Assembly (NCBI RefSeq): GCF_049243985.1
Contig: NC_135373.1
Span: 97,645,213-97,709,212, forward strand
DNA length: 64,000 nucleotides
Direction: 5' to 3'
From: Paroedura picta
Taxonomy: Eukaryota; Chordata; Lepidosauria; Squamata; Gekkonidae
In this document: positions 10,101-22,379 of the stretch, piece by piece
Position numbering within the stretch: position 1 is the first letter of the stretch
Layout of the letters: each line of letters begins with the position of its first letter
Notes under the pieces: model-generated
The model's input: the letters and a program-made list of their open reading frames with translations, nothing else
Databases searched by the model: none
Told to the model about the DNA's origin: nothing
Made by a program: the position numbers and the translations under genes

Positions 10101-13100
10101 GAGAGCCCTGCCAACCCGTCCTGATTACTTGCTATGGCTCCTGCTGCAAGAGAGAGACAGGGAGAGCTGCCCCAATGAGCTCTCGTTCCCTGCTACAAAC
10201 AGCCCTGATTACCTCCTATGGCTCCTGCAACAGAGCTAGAGAGAGAGATCTGCGCCTGTCGGTGTCCCCTGGATCCTAGCACCCATTGCATTCCTGGTTG
10301 CAATGGGCTTTCTTGCTAATAATAAATAAGTGGAAATGGACTGTCTAAAACCCATAAAGCAATGAGATATGCATATACCTTGGGTATTCACTGATAATAA
10401 CCTAATAGGCTGATTCCTGGTCATACCCAACAATCTTGCATATTTCTTTATGAATATTCCTTCAGAATACTTTTGCTTTCAGACATTCCGACCAGATAGG
10501 CATAATATGTCTGTACATTTCCAAGACATGATAGAAACAACATCAGGCATTTTTGCTAATCTCAGGATATGAAACCACCTGAGCAATGCCTTTACACAAT
10601 TTTCAGTAATATTTGCATTACTGGATAATTTAAATATTGTTTAATCTCTGTCGTGTTACCTGAAAAAGTTTTTCAACAAACTTTCTTATAACCATTTCTG
10701 AGTTTGCTACTTTCAGTCTTCTACCTCAAAGCATAAAAATTGGCCATTAGGACATGCCGGCAAGGAGGGATATAAAGTAAATGTTAAAAACTATCTAATG
10801 ATTTAAATACATGGATATCATTAAATCTAAATGTTTAAATGTTTCAGATGAAATTCAGTTGTTTCAAGCTTGTTACTGATAATTTACTGTTTTGAACACA
10901 AATGTAATCAGGTCACCATTGAGTATGGTTGAACCCTGACCAAACAAGCTAATACAATGATTTGCTACTGAAAGAATCTAAGGAAAAGCCATGACAATTA
11001 AACAGCATTTTAGTTAGTGGTGGTGGAGTACCCTAAGAATCTGAGCCTATTCTTAGTGGTCTTATTTCTATTTGTGTAACAATGTGCCAATGAAAAGAAA
11101 TGACAATAAGGTAGTAGGTGCAGAGCAGACTGGACTAGAATTTATCATATTTACAAAAATGCCCTGCTGGATTAGAATACTCGTCAGTTTAATCCTGCAT
11201 CCTGGTTTAGACAATGGCCAGCTGCTGTAAATACTGAGTGTTTATTGTATCTGTTTGCTATTAATTTCTTTAAAATGTGTAAAAATGACAGTTTATGGTA
11301 ATTTCCCTCTGTTAAAGCATTATAGTACATCTGGTTGCATGGCTGAAAATTCTGCAGGTAATACATGCTAAATTAGTTTTTATAAACTAGAACTCTGAAC
11401 AGATTTGTCTCAACTTCAGATTGACTTTTTTTGCTGTTTATTATGAATGCTTGTACAGTGCTGCCTGATAATCACTTTTAGAATTATCGTGTCTAAGACA
11501 CTACTTCCTCAGGCCTCATAATTTTTGGATGTCTCTCCTTGCCATGGGAGAGGCTTAGGCTTGCATTCTACCACTTCTGCCACAGGAAAACTCCACCATC
11601 AGTTGTCCTCACTGTAAGAAGGTCAGTTAAAGGAGTCTGAATAGAATTGAAGGTATTTGGCGTTTGTTATGAAGATCATAATTCGTAATTTCCCCTTTCT
11701 ATGGCCTTTATTAAACAAACAGGCTGATAGATATACAAGGATAGTAGGATAACTGCACGAAGAGGGAAGACTTATTCAGAATAGTTTAGTCTTACAAGTT
11801 CAAGTACTGCTAGAAATGCTGAGGCTATAGGTGGCCACACTGCTTCCAAATAGAATCCAAAAACCAAAGCCAGGTAGTACCTTTATTAAGACCCAGCAGC
11901 ATAATGCTCATATTATGGCAGCAGTAGATGGATGTTCAAACAAATATTAGTCGGCTATTCTTCATTTGAGCAATATTATATAGACCATCTTAGCATGGAC
12001 CTAGTTCTGATCACTGCCCCAAGATGGCAAGTCTGAGAGGGAGTGATGCATAAATCAAACAAAATACTTCTTTTGTCTTAATAATTTGGTTGTGCTAATT
12101 AATTGAAATATTGCATTGTTTCTGAGCTTATATGAAATTTGCTTGCTTCACAGTATTTTATCAGAATATTGTTTAAAGCCACTTTAGTATGTATAAAATT
12201 CTGTTTTTCTGTCTTTAGAGAATGGACCTTGGAGAATGTCTGAAGGTGCATGATTTGGCATTAAGAGCAGATTATGAAATCGCATCCAAAGAACAAGACT
12301 TTTTCTTTGAGCTTGATGTACGTTTATCTTTGAATTCTCTCTAACCTATATATATATGATGGGAGGTGTAACAGTGAGGGAAGTTGACTCAAGGACATGG
12401 TGTCATGCTGGTTTTGGCTTGTAAAATAAATGATCCTCAGTGACTTAGTGAATACATTTTTGGAGTATGCAATTTTGTGAGATGCTCAGTTTCTTGGGGT
12501 TTATAATTCATGGTTAGTTGGTTAATGGTGGAATATCGTTGGACCTCTAGTAGGAATAAAAGAAATGGGACATTTTGTTGAAAGTTTTTTTGCTTTAGAA
12601 GAACTACTCAGCAGGGCTTACTCTCTAGTTTTGACGAGATGAAGAAATGTATGAGTGATACTTTCAAGAGGATTGCTGTCAGTGAAGACATGGGAATGGG
12701 AACATACAATTAGCGATATTGTCTGATGAACAGAAACCCTTTGGGAAGTGGAAGAACAGCTGTTAATCCTGCCACATTCACTCAGTGAGAAGTTAGGACA
12801 TTATTTTCTGTATGTGAAATTCAACTCATCTTCTCACTTGAACGCCTTTCCTGTTCAAATTCACTTAAGGATATGTTTCAGTCCTCCCGTGCAATTGTAC
12901 ATCTCATCAGCTTTCTGAATTAGTCAGTGTTATTAGAATCACAGGAATGGAAGAGTGTTAACAAAAATATGTGCTTATAAGTTTTAATATGCCTGTAAAT
13001 TTGATTTCAGTTATACTTTAGGATCCCCTAGAAAGCCTTGATCAGGTGTTTCAAATATAAAAGTTGAATATTTTGGTGCAGCTTTTTACTGCTGCAAGTT

Positions 13101-16100
13101 TAATCTGCAATGAATGAAAAAATATTTATTTTGAGCAAGTAATCTTTTGATCCTTTAGGCAATGGATCATCTGCAGTCATTCATAGCTGACTGTGATAGG
13201 AGAACTGAAGTAGCAAAGAAAAGATTGGCAGAAACCCAAGAGGAAATCAGTGCTGAAGTTGCAGCCAAGGTAAGCATCGAGCATTCACTCTGCTGGTACC
13301 TCATTATGAATTTATCTGATTACAGGGGTTCTTGTAAACTGTTTGTTTCTCCAGTACTTTTTCAGTGTGGAAAATGTTTTTAAACATTTCATTAATTTCA
13401 ACAAACTGCTGAAATCACTAGTAGTCTACTACAGGTGTGAAAGTACAGCTAAGAAAGGATAATATTAACAGGATTCATTCAGAGTGTTGGTGGCTGAATA
13501 GGAACTTGAACCTGGGCTTCCCTGATCCAGTTCGTTCTGGATTATAGTGCAGTTTAGTAATTTCTAAGCAGGGGAGGATAGTCAAATTAAATTAATTTAT
13601 TACAGTCCAAGACGAGCAAACCAAAATAGATTCTAGAATACATATCAAAAGTGGCATACATATAAATATATAAAATAGCATGAATTACATAAGCTACAGA
13701 ATAAAATCATTCCTTCTCCCAATTAGTCCAGAGGCTTCTGTGCCTAGATGTCAGCCATCCAAACTTGGCCACTTTGTTCCTATCTGATAACACAATCTGC
13801 CTTAAGAATGGCAGAAGAGGGGGCATTGTGTCTCATTAAAGTAAGGGTGCTCAGGGTGGTTGCATCAAAGATTACATTTTTGATTTTGTTTAAATCATGT
13901 CGTCTTTCAACGTCATGGATTCTTTGCTTGGCCAAAACTTAGGCCTGCTTAACAAAACAAAATCAGTCCCGTGGCACCTTTAAGACGAACAAAGATTTAT
14001 TCACGGCGTGAGCTTTCGAGTGCAAGCACCCTTCCTCAAACCTGCTAGTAAGACATGGACAGGAGGTAATTTTACAAGAGGCCATAATATCCTAATTTGC
14101 TCCTCATAGATCTTATCTTGCATGATCAAGGGTGTGAGACCTTCTTAGAAAAAAAACCCTAGTTTTAACCAATAAAATAGTGCAGCAGACTACATCTTAA
14201 CTTCCACAATAGTGGAAGGGGGGGCAGGATCGTGTGTGCTGGAGTTAATTTACATTATTCTCACAACAACCCTGTGAAATACGTGTGTGTGTGTGTGTGT
14301 TAGTCACCCAGTGAGCTTTGTGTGAGTGAAGCCAAGCTACAAAGATACAAATCCAATGCTCTGCTCTCTATACCACACTGGCTGTTGTCTTACTTTATAG
14401 ACAGCCTGTAGCAAAAAATAGGCAGTCTTTTCAAAACAAATTTGTTTATGGGAAGAACGAATTGTGATCTGTGTAATCTTATTCCATTAATTCATTCTTT
14501 ATATTGCGTTGCTTCTGTATATTTTTGAAATGTAATTGTCATAAGGCACACAACTTAGCTTTGCTGGAAGAAAACAGTTCCATTATTTTATCTTTTTCTC
14601 TGCCAAAGGCTGAACGAGTCCATGAATTGAATGAAGAAATTGGGAAGCTGCTTGCCAAAGTAGAGCAACTTGGAGCTGATGGAAATGTGGAAGAATCACA
14701 GAAAGTAATGGATGAAGTGGAGAAAGCAAGAGCAAAGAAGAGAGAAGCAGAGGTAATTTGAATCCATGTTCTTAAGCGGCTCACTTAATGGGATCCTTTG
14801 TTCTCCTATATTCATTAATATTTGCAATCCATGAATAAGTACTGGCATATACCGTGAGTCTTTTAAGTCCCAATATGAAGTAAGAGTTGCAGGATTTATC
14901 CATGCAGAGCACAAATTACACTGTTCTGCAACAGAACTTCACTTAGATCAAATGTGCTTAATGTTCAGCTCGAACCCTTTTATTGAACCATAGCTGTGTT
15001 TGTGGATGCTATGATTTGCACTTCCTATAGGGAAAATCTTTTTAGCCTTTTCGTTTTCGCTTTGTCCACTGCCAAGCTATACTGGCCTCCATAGTTCCAG
15101 TGATTCTGAAGAGCATATAATGATGCACTAGGAGGATCCACACATTTGATTAGGCAAATTTCCATATCTATTTAAATTTTGAAGTTATTTTATTATTATA
15201 TTATTATATTTATATACTGCACTCCCCGATGGCTCAGGGCAGTTTACATAAAACAGGAACAATACAGATAACTCAGTTTATAATAATAACTAGATTTAAG
15301 GCCCGCTGTAGGCCCAATACAGCGGGCGCTAGCTTTGTCCTGGGGAAAGGAGGAGGTCCGGCATGTCAGTGACGCGTTGGGCCTGCTCCTTTCCCTGGAA
15401 CGAAACCTTTTGGCCCCCCCACACCCAAGGCCATGGCTTCGTTCTGGGGAACGGAGCAGGCCCGCCACATCTCTGATGCGGCAGGCCTGCTCCTTTCCCC
15501 GGAACAAAGCCTTTTTGGCTCACCCCCGAAGCCGTGGCTTTATTCCGGGGAAAGGAGCAGGCCTGCCATGTCTCTAATGCGCTGGGCCTCCTCCTTTCCC
15601 CGGAACAAAGGCTTTCCTGCTCCCCCCCACCTGACACCGCGGCTTCGTCCCGGGGAAAGCAGCAGGCCCGCCGCAGCCTTGGGTGCAGCCGGCCCTAAAA
15701 GGCTTCGTTCCGGGCCTGCTCCTTTTGCCAGAACGAAGCCGAGGCCTCGTGGGAGGGGGGGGGGCGGAAAAGGCTTCATCGTGTCTCTGATGCGACAGGC
15801 CTGCTCCTTTCCCCAGAACGAAGCCTCATGTGAGGGGGCGGAAAAGGCTTTGTTGCGTCTCTGATGTGATCGGCCTGTTGCTTTCCCCGGAACAAAGCCT
15901 TCCCCCCCCGCCCCCCCCAGCCAAGGCCACAGCATCGTCCTGGGCCCATGGGCGGTGACTCGGCCGCTGTGTGGCCAGCAGGAAAGGAGTAGGGCAGCCG
16001 CGTCTTCGACGCAGTAGCCCCGCTCCTTTCCTGCGGCCTCCGGCAGGCGACTCACCTGCGGAGAAGGGTCTTCTTCCCACGGCGACTCCCCGGGCGGCTA

Positions 16101-19100
16101 ATCCGATGACGGGCCCCAATTGCCCACTTGGCCTTGGATTGACAATTGGAGTGGCCAATCAAATTGACCCCTCCGCGTTTTTATCCCAGACAGATCCCGC
16201 CCCTTTCTCCTCCCCTTTAGGCCTTAACATCTTATTTAGACCGCTCTGCAGGAGCAGTTTAAAGATTATAGACTGTTAAGATTGTGATTGTATTCTGATA
16301 GTGATTATACTGGCAAGGACTGTAATAATAGACTGATCCACACTTGTGATTCACTGAAAAGCTTCTACAGGAGTAGTCTATCCCTGATCATACTGTTGAC
16401 CATGCAGCAGTGATGCCCAGTCCATAGATTCACTTGCCTTTGAGCTGTTCACAAATTAAAATTTTACCTACTAAGAATGGCTGTCTGTTCATGCATTTGT
16501 GAAGATAATATTGTGTGTCTTTCAGGAAGTGTACAGAAATTCAATGCCTGCCTCTAGCTTCCAGCAGCAGAAGCTTCGTGTCTGTGAAGTGTGCTCAGCC
16601 TATCTTGGTCTACATGATAATGACAGGCGGCTTGCTGATCACTTCGGAGGAAAACTCCACTTGGGTTTTATTGAAATAAGAGAGAAACTTGAAGAACTTA
16701 GGGTAATTATATATTGAGTTTAAAAAAATATTCATGATAACTGGTTACTGGTCAGATGGTTGTGATAGATTTCAAGAGTTAATATAAATGCTTACAGCCC
16801 ACTGATTTTCTGAGCACCTGCTGAAGAACCTCAGGTGGGAAATGTAGAAAATGTTTTTGAGGATAACAAATTAATATTCTGAATTCACATAGTCATGTTA
16901 GGACCTTCCCCATTGTAGTTCTCTCTCTCTGACTCCCTTTGCTGACTTCCCCATCTGTGGAAAATATTTCCTGGAGAAATACAGGAGCTTAGAGGCACCA
17001 TTGGTATAGTTCTTCTGCATTACTTGCCACCTACTGTTAGATTACCAAAATTCTATATTTCAGTGTCGATTGAGAGGTTTGACTTTAAAAACTTCTTTAC
17101 CTGCAGCAATATATGACAGGGTTGCAGTGGCAATAATTAAAAAATTAACCCACTGCAATACAGTGGCAATACCCATTAAAAATTAATCCACTGCTTAGAG
17201 CATACCTCTAAAGAGTATGGTTGCCAAACTCCATGTGGCACCTGGAGATCTATTGCTATTACTGTGGATCTCTACACTACCAAGATCAGTTCCTCTATAG
17301 AATGGCTGCTTTGGAGGGTAGGCAGTAAGGCATTAAACCCTGCTGAGTCAACCCTCCCCCCCACGCTCCATCCCCAACCTTTCCAGGTATTTCCCAACCC
17401 TGACCTGGCAACTCTACTAAAGAGTGATTGCATTAATTCCCTCTTCGGAATGAACAAAGATGACCTGTACTACATATACTTTTAATTATACATGATCCTG
17501 CCAGATTGTGTTTACAATTGGTAAGGGCCAAGAAATGGAAAAGTAGCAAACACAGTCTTGTAAATGCCTTGTTGGTAACAATCCTCATAAAAGTCATTGT
17601 GGAAAATGTTAATTTGTTTTTCAGAGAATTGTGGCTGATAAACAAGAGAAAAGAAATCAGGAGCGCCTCAAGAGGAGAGAAGAGAGGGAGAGGGAAGAAA
17701 GAGAGAAACTAAGGAGGTAGAAATTGTTGCATTTGTCAGTCAGCATGATAAAAATGTGTTTGCATTTGCTGCATCTAAAAAAATCAAATCTTTCTTTTAA
17801 ATAAGATTTCTGTCTAGTTTGAGTGACCTGGTTGTTTTAGGTTTGCTGCTAGGACAAATTATAGTCACTTGAGTATGTGATTTGTGGTAGTATGTTGAAA
17901 TGCTTATTTTCACTATAGTTTTCATTTATACCATCCTGTGCTTTTTAAAGTCTGTCAAACTATCTCTGAAGAACTCCACTTAGAAGGGGAAACATTGATC
18001 AAAAAGAAGACAGTAATCTCTTTTGTTCAGTACCTGTGGTTCTGACTTGGATTTTATGCTCTTGGTTAGCATCATCGTCTTTAATGATATCCTGTTCCAG
18101 TTTATGGATTGTCCAAGTTGACGTTTCAGCAGATTTTTACTTGTACACTTTTAACCTTCTTTTCAGGTCCCGCTCCCATAGCAAGAACCCCAAGAGGTAA
18201 GGAACCATCTTTACTTTTCCTGTGAATTTTTACAAGATCTATATCTAGTGTCATTAATAAACAAGGTATTCCCTAGTAACAAGACACACAGTTCCAGTTT
18301 CTGTCACTTTGATGGAGTATGACTGTGACAGAAACATCCATGATCTGCTGGTATTTAATCACTAGCCATAGATAACAGCTGGCACAGCTCATTTCTTAAT
18401 AGAATCTTAAAACAGAATTATTTGTGCTTCGATGCTTTGATGAGCCTAGACAGTTTGAGTGTGTTGGTCAGTTAGGCAAAGAGGAAGCATGTCTGCTTTG
18501 AAATAACATGAGTCTCTGTTGCACTTTGAGAGCTGTTGGGCACCTGGTATCTGTGGGCTATTTTTGGAGAGCAGGAAGCTGGTACTTGAGCTGCAAGACT
18601 ATTTGATCTCTTGGCCATTTTTAATGACTTGTTGCTACCAAGACTGGTATCTGTTAATTTACAGATACTCATTTGCCTTAAAAGTTCCTTGAAATGATGA
18701 AATTTTCAAACCTCTTCCTGCAGAAATTGATTCACGCATAGATTAGTTTCACAGGGATGAATTGGTCGATCTGGTGGCTTCTTTTTATACACTCTGAATC
18801 TCCTTTCAGATCTAGGTCCCGAGATCGCCGCAAACATCGATCTCGTTCATCTTCACGTGACCGAAAAAGAAGAACTCGATCAAGATCTCGTGAAAAACGT
18901 CACCGTCACCGATCTCGTTCTGCCAGTCGCAGCAGGAGCCGCAGCCACCAGAGAAGCAGGCATAGCTCTAGGGACAGGAGCAGAGAACGCAGTTCTAAAA
19001 AACGGTAACTATTGGGTCAGCAGGAAGGAATATCTCATGAAACTTGACTATTGTTCTTGTGGGAACATTGATAACACCTTGAACGTTATCCCGATTTTAA

Positions 19101-20810
19101 CCATGCTTTATATGCTGTATCTAAGCATATGGTGTCCCTCATATTATTTAATTGTAGCACTTTAACATTAGGGTTATCATGGCATGTAAATAAATATGTA
19201 TAATCTTTCTGAGAAGTTTTACTTGTATGATGATTAAACTTGTTTGACTCTCTTATCTGCCTTTGTGTTCAGTACATTTATCTGGATGGTAAGGAAATGT
19301 TGCTTTATTTTAATGGAAAGAGTGGGTATGCAAGTCTTGGTCCGTTTTCAATCTCAGCAATATTTTTTCCAGCCTTGCTTGGAATGGCTGATCAGTTTTA
19401 TTTGGGACATGAATTGATCTTCATAATTGTCATGTGCTCCCATGATACCTGATTTAATTAGATACTTGAATTTTAATGAACATATTACAGGATCAATTGT
19501 GTTTTCATCACCAATTTAATTTTGGTATGTAACAGGAATAATGGCTTTTGATTCTGTGGATGTGCATGGATCATTGATGACTTATCACTATGTTCTTTAT
19601 GTATGAAGCTTGGTGTTAATCTTAATTCCTTTCTTTTCTCTCTGTGAAATTTGTCACCAAATCATATTGCTTCTTCTTATAAAACATCACAAACATCTGT
19701 TTGTAATTTCCCACCTTAAGTATGTCAATCACCCTTTTCCTTCTGTCATCTTTGTCCTTTCTTCTTTTTCCATACATTTGCTCCCGACATCATTTACCCT
19801 TTAGGCATATTCAGATCCTACTATGCTCCTTCTGCATCCAGAATACTTTAACTTTACTATGGCCCAAGCAAAACTTCTGTCCTTATGTTTATATATACCT
19901 ACTGATCATTCTTAGAAGGTTCCAGTTGTTTCCTGTTTACTGCTGCTTATACTGGAGCTTATTTCCAGAATCACATCACAATACTGTATCTCTCCATCCT
20001 TAAAACCTATTATCTGGGGAACCTTATGCTCAGTCTATTAGCCCCACCTCTTTTCTCCTCCATTTTCAGATCTCAGGGGTACAGGATAGATGTGAAACAG
20101 ATAAATTAGAGTTAAGTAGTTTGACTATTGTTCAAGATCACGTTTCAAATCCTCACTCAAACACAAAGCACCCTGGTTGACTTTGGGCTAATCTCTTGGC
20201 ACTAAGAAAAAAACTGCAGAACACTGAATTATATGCACCTCCCTCAGTTGCTTAGAGGAAGGCAGAATGACAAGGTACAGATACCAAAATAGATAAAATG
20301 AATCTAAGAAAAGGCTTGATTTTTCTACTTGCAAGGTATATGCATGCATGCACACACCAGTTTTGTTTGGATTACATGAAAAATGTACAAAGCAGCAGCA
20401 CATTTTAAAATTGTGATCCTTCTAACATTTAAAATTTTAAGTAAGGAAAAGATAACCTAGATATAGACTATTCACTTTTCCCAACTCGTGACTCTGGAAA
20501 TCTCTCTGCTTCCTTAAGCTCTGATAAAAATTAACTTTTAAAGTTGTTGAACAAGTAAACAAAAATAAAAGAGTAGTAATATAAGCTATCAAATGGATTG
20601 TATTTTCTCAGGTCCTCAAAAGAAAGATCATCCAGAGATAAAGAACGGTCAAGAGACCATCCCAGAACACCACATGACAAGGATGGGAGCTCCAGAGAGA
20701 AGTCGCCTAGAGACCGAGATTGCAAAGACAGGAAACGTTCCTATGAAAGCGCTAATGGCCGATCAGAAGACAGAAGGAGCTCAGAGGAGCGTGAAGCAGG
20801 GGAAATATAA
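7118..20810 (+). CDS. LUC7L2: LUC7L2, U1 snRNP-associated splicing factor (exons 2-10; exon 1 outside window)
   Basis: Nine coding exons, all GT-AG with frame kept across each junction: 7118-7212, 12219-12317, 13159-13269, 14609-14752, 16526-16702, 17625-17716, 18167-18196, 18810-19004 and 20612-20810 (stop TAA at 20808). With an orthologous 61-nt first exon the protein would be about 400 aa. Luc7 family proteins bind the U1 snRNP in the nucleus and tune 5' splice-site choice. Visible parts, numbered with that assumed exon 1: Luc7 N-terminal domain (exons 2-3), coiled coil in exons 4-5 (about 86-170), a C2H2-type zinc finger in exon 6 (C190, C193, H209, H215), a charged RE-rich helix in exon 7, then an RS-rich tail in exons 8-10. 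The C-terminus KRSYESANGRSEDRRSS followed by EEREAGEI separates LUC7L2 from its paralogue LUC7L. Nothing broken is seen. The missing start codon reflects the window edge: 1-7117 holds no CpG-rich first exon. Confidence 0.96.
7213..9963. other. LUC7L2 intron 2, first part
   Basis: AT-rich intron sequence starting with donor gtgcgt. I see no RNA gene, no diagnostic repeat and no cryptic exon with homology. Confidence 0.45.
9964..10319 (+). mobile_element. Short Helitron-like non-autonomous element
   Basis: The 5' end reads A|TC and the 3' end CTAA|T, as Helitrons require. Just before the 3' end is a hairpin: CCCATTGCA at 10282-10290 pairs with TGCAATGGG at 10299-10307, followed by cttTCTTGCTAA. 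There is no target duplication. The body carries diverged direct repeats of about 70-75 bp around 'ctatggctcctgc' (10132 and 10216) and agagagacag tracts. The same 3' architecture appears on the minus strand at 15290-16265. Confidence 0.6.
10320..12218. other. LUC7L2 intron 2, second part
   Basis: No clear element or gene recognised; the exon 3 acceptor is gtctttag at 12211-12218. Confidence 0.4.
13965..14060 (-). repeat. Interspersed repeat of 'gtggcacctttaagac...aagatttattc' type
   Basis: The block 'gtggcacctttaagacgaac' then 'gagctttcgagtgcaagca' recurs in reverse orientation at about 24715-24800 and 63715-63810, and a related 'ggtagccgtgttggtctg' head is at 49436. It is a common reptile repeat whose family I cannot name with certainty. 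Confidence 0.6.
14255..14390 (-). repeat. MIR-like SINE with internal (GT)n microsatellite
   Basis: 'ctcacaacaaccctgtga', 'tagtcacccagtgagct' and 'accacactggctg' are MIR-like on the minus strand. The normal middle is replaced by a (GT)9 tract at 14283-14300. Confidence 0.65.
15215..15289. repeat. SINE/LINE tail fragment
   Basis: 'tttatatactgcactcccc' then 'ggctcagggcagtttaca' is the common reptile 3' tail shared by L2-like LINEs and their SINEs. It adjoins the insertion site of the Helitron-like element. Confidence 0.5.
15290..16265 (-). mobile_element. Helitron-like element carrying a tandem array of palindromic units
   Basis: On the minus strand the 3' end is CTAG (15293-15290) followed by host T. 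Eight bases before the CTAG lies a perfect 10-bp hairpin (gcccgctgta at 15301-15310 with tacagcgggc at 15318-15327). A possible 5' end A|TC lies at 16265. The body is very GC-rich: from about 15333 to 15900 units of about 101-106 bp repeat, each an imperfect palindrome made of 'ggcttcgttccggggaaagg', a short spacer and the reverse complement ending 'ccccggaacaaagcc'. Units start near 15333, 15434, 15535 and 15641; later ones are irregular. Many long open frames here on both strands are by-products of this repeat and encode nothing recognisable. Confidence 0.65.
16266..16525. other. LUC7L2 intron 5 end
   Basis: Unique-looking AT-rich sequence up to the exon 6 acceptor tttcag (16520-16525). Confidence 0.4.
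18167..18196 (+). CDS. LUC7L2: LUC7L2 exon 8, 30-nt microexon opening the RS tail
   Basis: This 30-nt exon lies between a pyrimidine-rich acceptor (tttcag) and a GTAAGG donor. It encodes SRSHSKNPK, with split arginine codons at both edges. Both flanking introns are phase 2, so skipping it would keep frame and remove ten residues of the RS domain. It is included in known LUC7L2 proteins. Confidence 0.9.
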
Positions 20811-21620
20811 CTGGCTGTCCATTCACTTGATCCTTTAGCTTCCTATGGAGTTGCATACTGTGGTTTAGTTTACAGTTATTCAAAGGGACACCAGTGAGCA
20901 GATCCACTCTGATCCAACTAGGGTAGATGTACAGTGGATAAGAATGGTTATAATGAAGTTTGAATCAACCCTTTCAATTGGTGACAGCTAAAGCAATGTC
21001 CTTCCCCCCCTTCCCTACAACAAACTTGTAAAATGTTATTTTCACAAAATCTCTCTTCAAAACAACACTTTTATGTACCATGATGATGTAGATCTCAATG
21101 TTTTATTCTCCTTTTTCAATACAAGTTATAGTGAACAAACTATATTGTGCTCTTTGCCTTGAATGCTTTCAAACCTTTATAAAACCTTCTTACTTTCCTT
21201 CAGTCCAGACAGCAACACTGAGTGGTTTTTAAAGAGGGTGGGTGGGTGGGTCCCAAGCTTTTATTATCACTGTAAGACTTTGTTCTCAGTTGCTTCTTGA
21301 GAATTCAAGATGTTTGGCAGTATGTTTAGATTGGGGACATGTGCTGGAGAAAGCAGAAATGTGTTTTTTATTTTATTTTTTACAGTGCCTATTTAGACTT
21401 GGGAATTGAACAGCTGTTGCATTTCATCCTTTTTAAAATTTTCTGTTGAGATTTCAAAATCAAAGCCATCCCCATATCTCTGTACCATTTGACTGGTATG
21501 TGTTCAGTATGCTTGTTTTTTCCCATAAGACTTTTTTCTGCTTTTTCTTGTGGGGTGTTAACTGCACATCCTTAATTGTAAAAAAAGAAAAGAAATAAAA
21601 ATAAAACAAACAAACCCAAT
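20811..21620 (+). other. LUC7L2: LUC7L2 3' UTR
   Basis: The stretch after the TAA at 20810 carries no repeat or ORF of note and runs to a poly(A) signal AATAAA at 21594-21599, followed by an A-rich tract. The end is an estimate: cleavage is expected 10-30 nt after the signal. Repeat-derived sequence begins only at about 21.8 kb. Confidence 0.7.
21594..21599 (+). terminator. LUC7L2: LUC7L2 poly(A) signal
   Basis: A canonical AATAAA sits 784 nt after the stop codon within an A-rich stretch. No competing canonical hexamer was noticed earlier in the 3' UTR. Confidence 0.6.
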
Positions 21621-21795
21621 ATTGTCCAATGTAATAGCTGTGTGTTCCCTATTCTCTCCTCACAATTAAGGCTTCACTCATGTTCAGTGGGTTGGGGTGG
21701 GGATAAGTATGCACACACACTAAAGCTGAATTCAGGCCTCTCTGAATGCACATGCAATGATGTACTGTAGTTGGGGCTATGCATCCCTCAGATTA

Positions 21796-21990
21796 GTGTT
21801 GGGCGCTTCGGCGTCTGAAGCAGCCATTTGCGCCCGAAGCAGCTAACGGCGTGAGGGGGGAGGGGAGGCACGGGCACCAGTATGTTGGCGGGCACACACA
21901 TGCAGGCACAAAACTCTGCACCTGTGTATGTGCGCCGGCCAGCGCCCACACCTTCCATCCCACCTGCACGGACTTTGAAGCGCCCAACCC
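21796..21990. mobile_element. Small TIR element, possible MITE
   Basis: GTGTTGGGCGCTTC at the left end mirrors GAAGCGCCCAACCC at the right end (12 of 14 complementary). The 195-bp interior is GC-rich. A CR1 tail abuts directly on the right, so no target duplication can be read and the superfamily is uncertain. Confidence 0.5.
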
Positions 21991-22195
21991 TAGAATCATA
22001 GAATCATAGAACCATAGAGTTGGAAGGGGCCATACAGGCCATCTAGTCCAACCCCCTGCTCAACGCAGGATCAGACCAAAGCATCCAAGAAAAGTTGTAT
22101 CTAACCTTTGCTTGAACACTGCCAGTGAGGGGGAGCTCACCACCTCCTTAGGCAGCCTATTCCACTGCTGAACTACTCTGACTAACCCTACCTCA
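21991..22195 (-). mobile_element. CR1 LINE 3' end
   Basis: 'tagaatcatagaatcata' (terminal repeat), 'gttggaaggggccatac', 'tctagtccaaccccctgct' and 'ggcagcctattccactgc' are the CR1 3' UTR in reverse. Only the last about 200 bp is present. Confidence 0.92.
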
Positions 22196-22379
22196 GATTC
22201 TTTGCCCAGAGCATTCATATTCAAAACCTTGTTTAAAGGTTGATGCATTATTTGTCTGAATTAGATGAGCATATATGAATTATTTTTTTTGCAAATAGAT
22301 TTCATTCCTGTTCTATTATGCGTAGGTCATATTATCTAAGTCTAATAGGAACACTTTGTATCTTTTTCAGTTTTGTTTC

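Noticed and set aside
15244-16279. Long open frames on both strands (80-171 aa), GC-rich
   Set aside because: They come from the tandem palindromic units of the Helitron-like element: the same residues repeat in several frames, start and stop positions are arbitrary, and no domain is visible.
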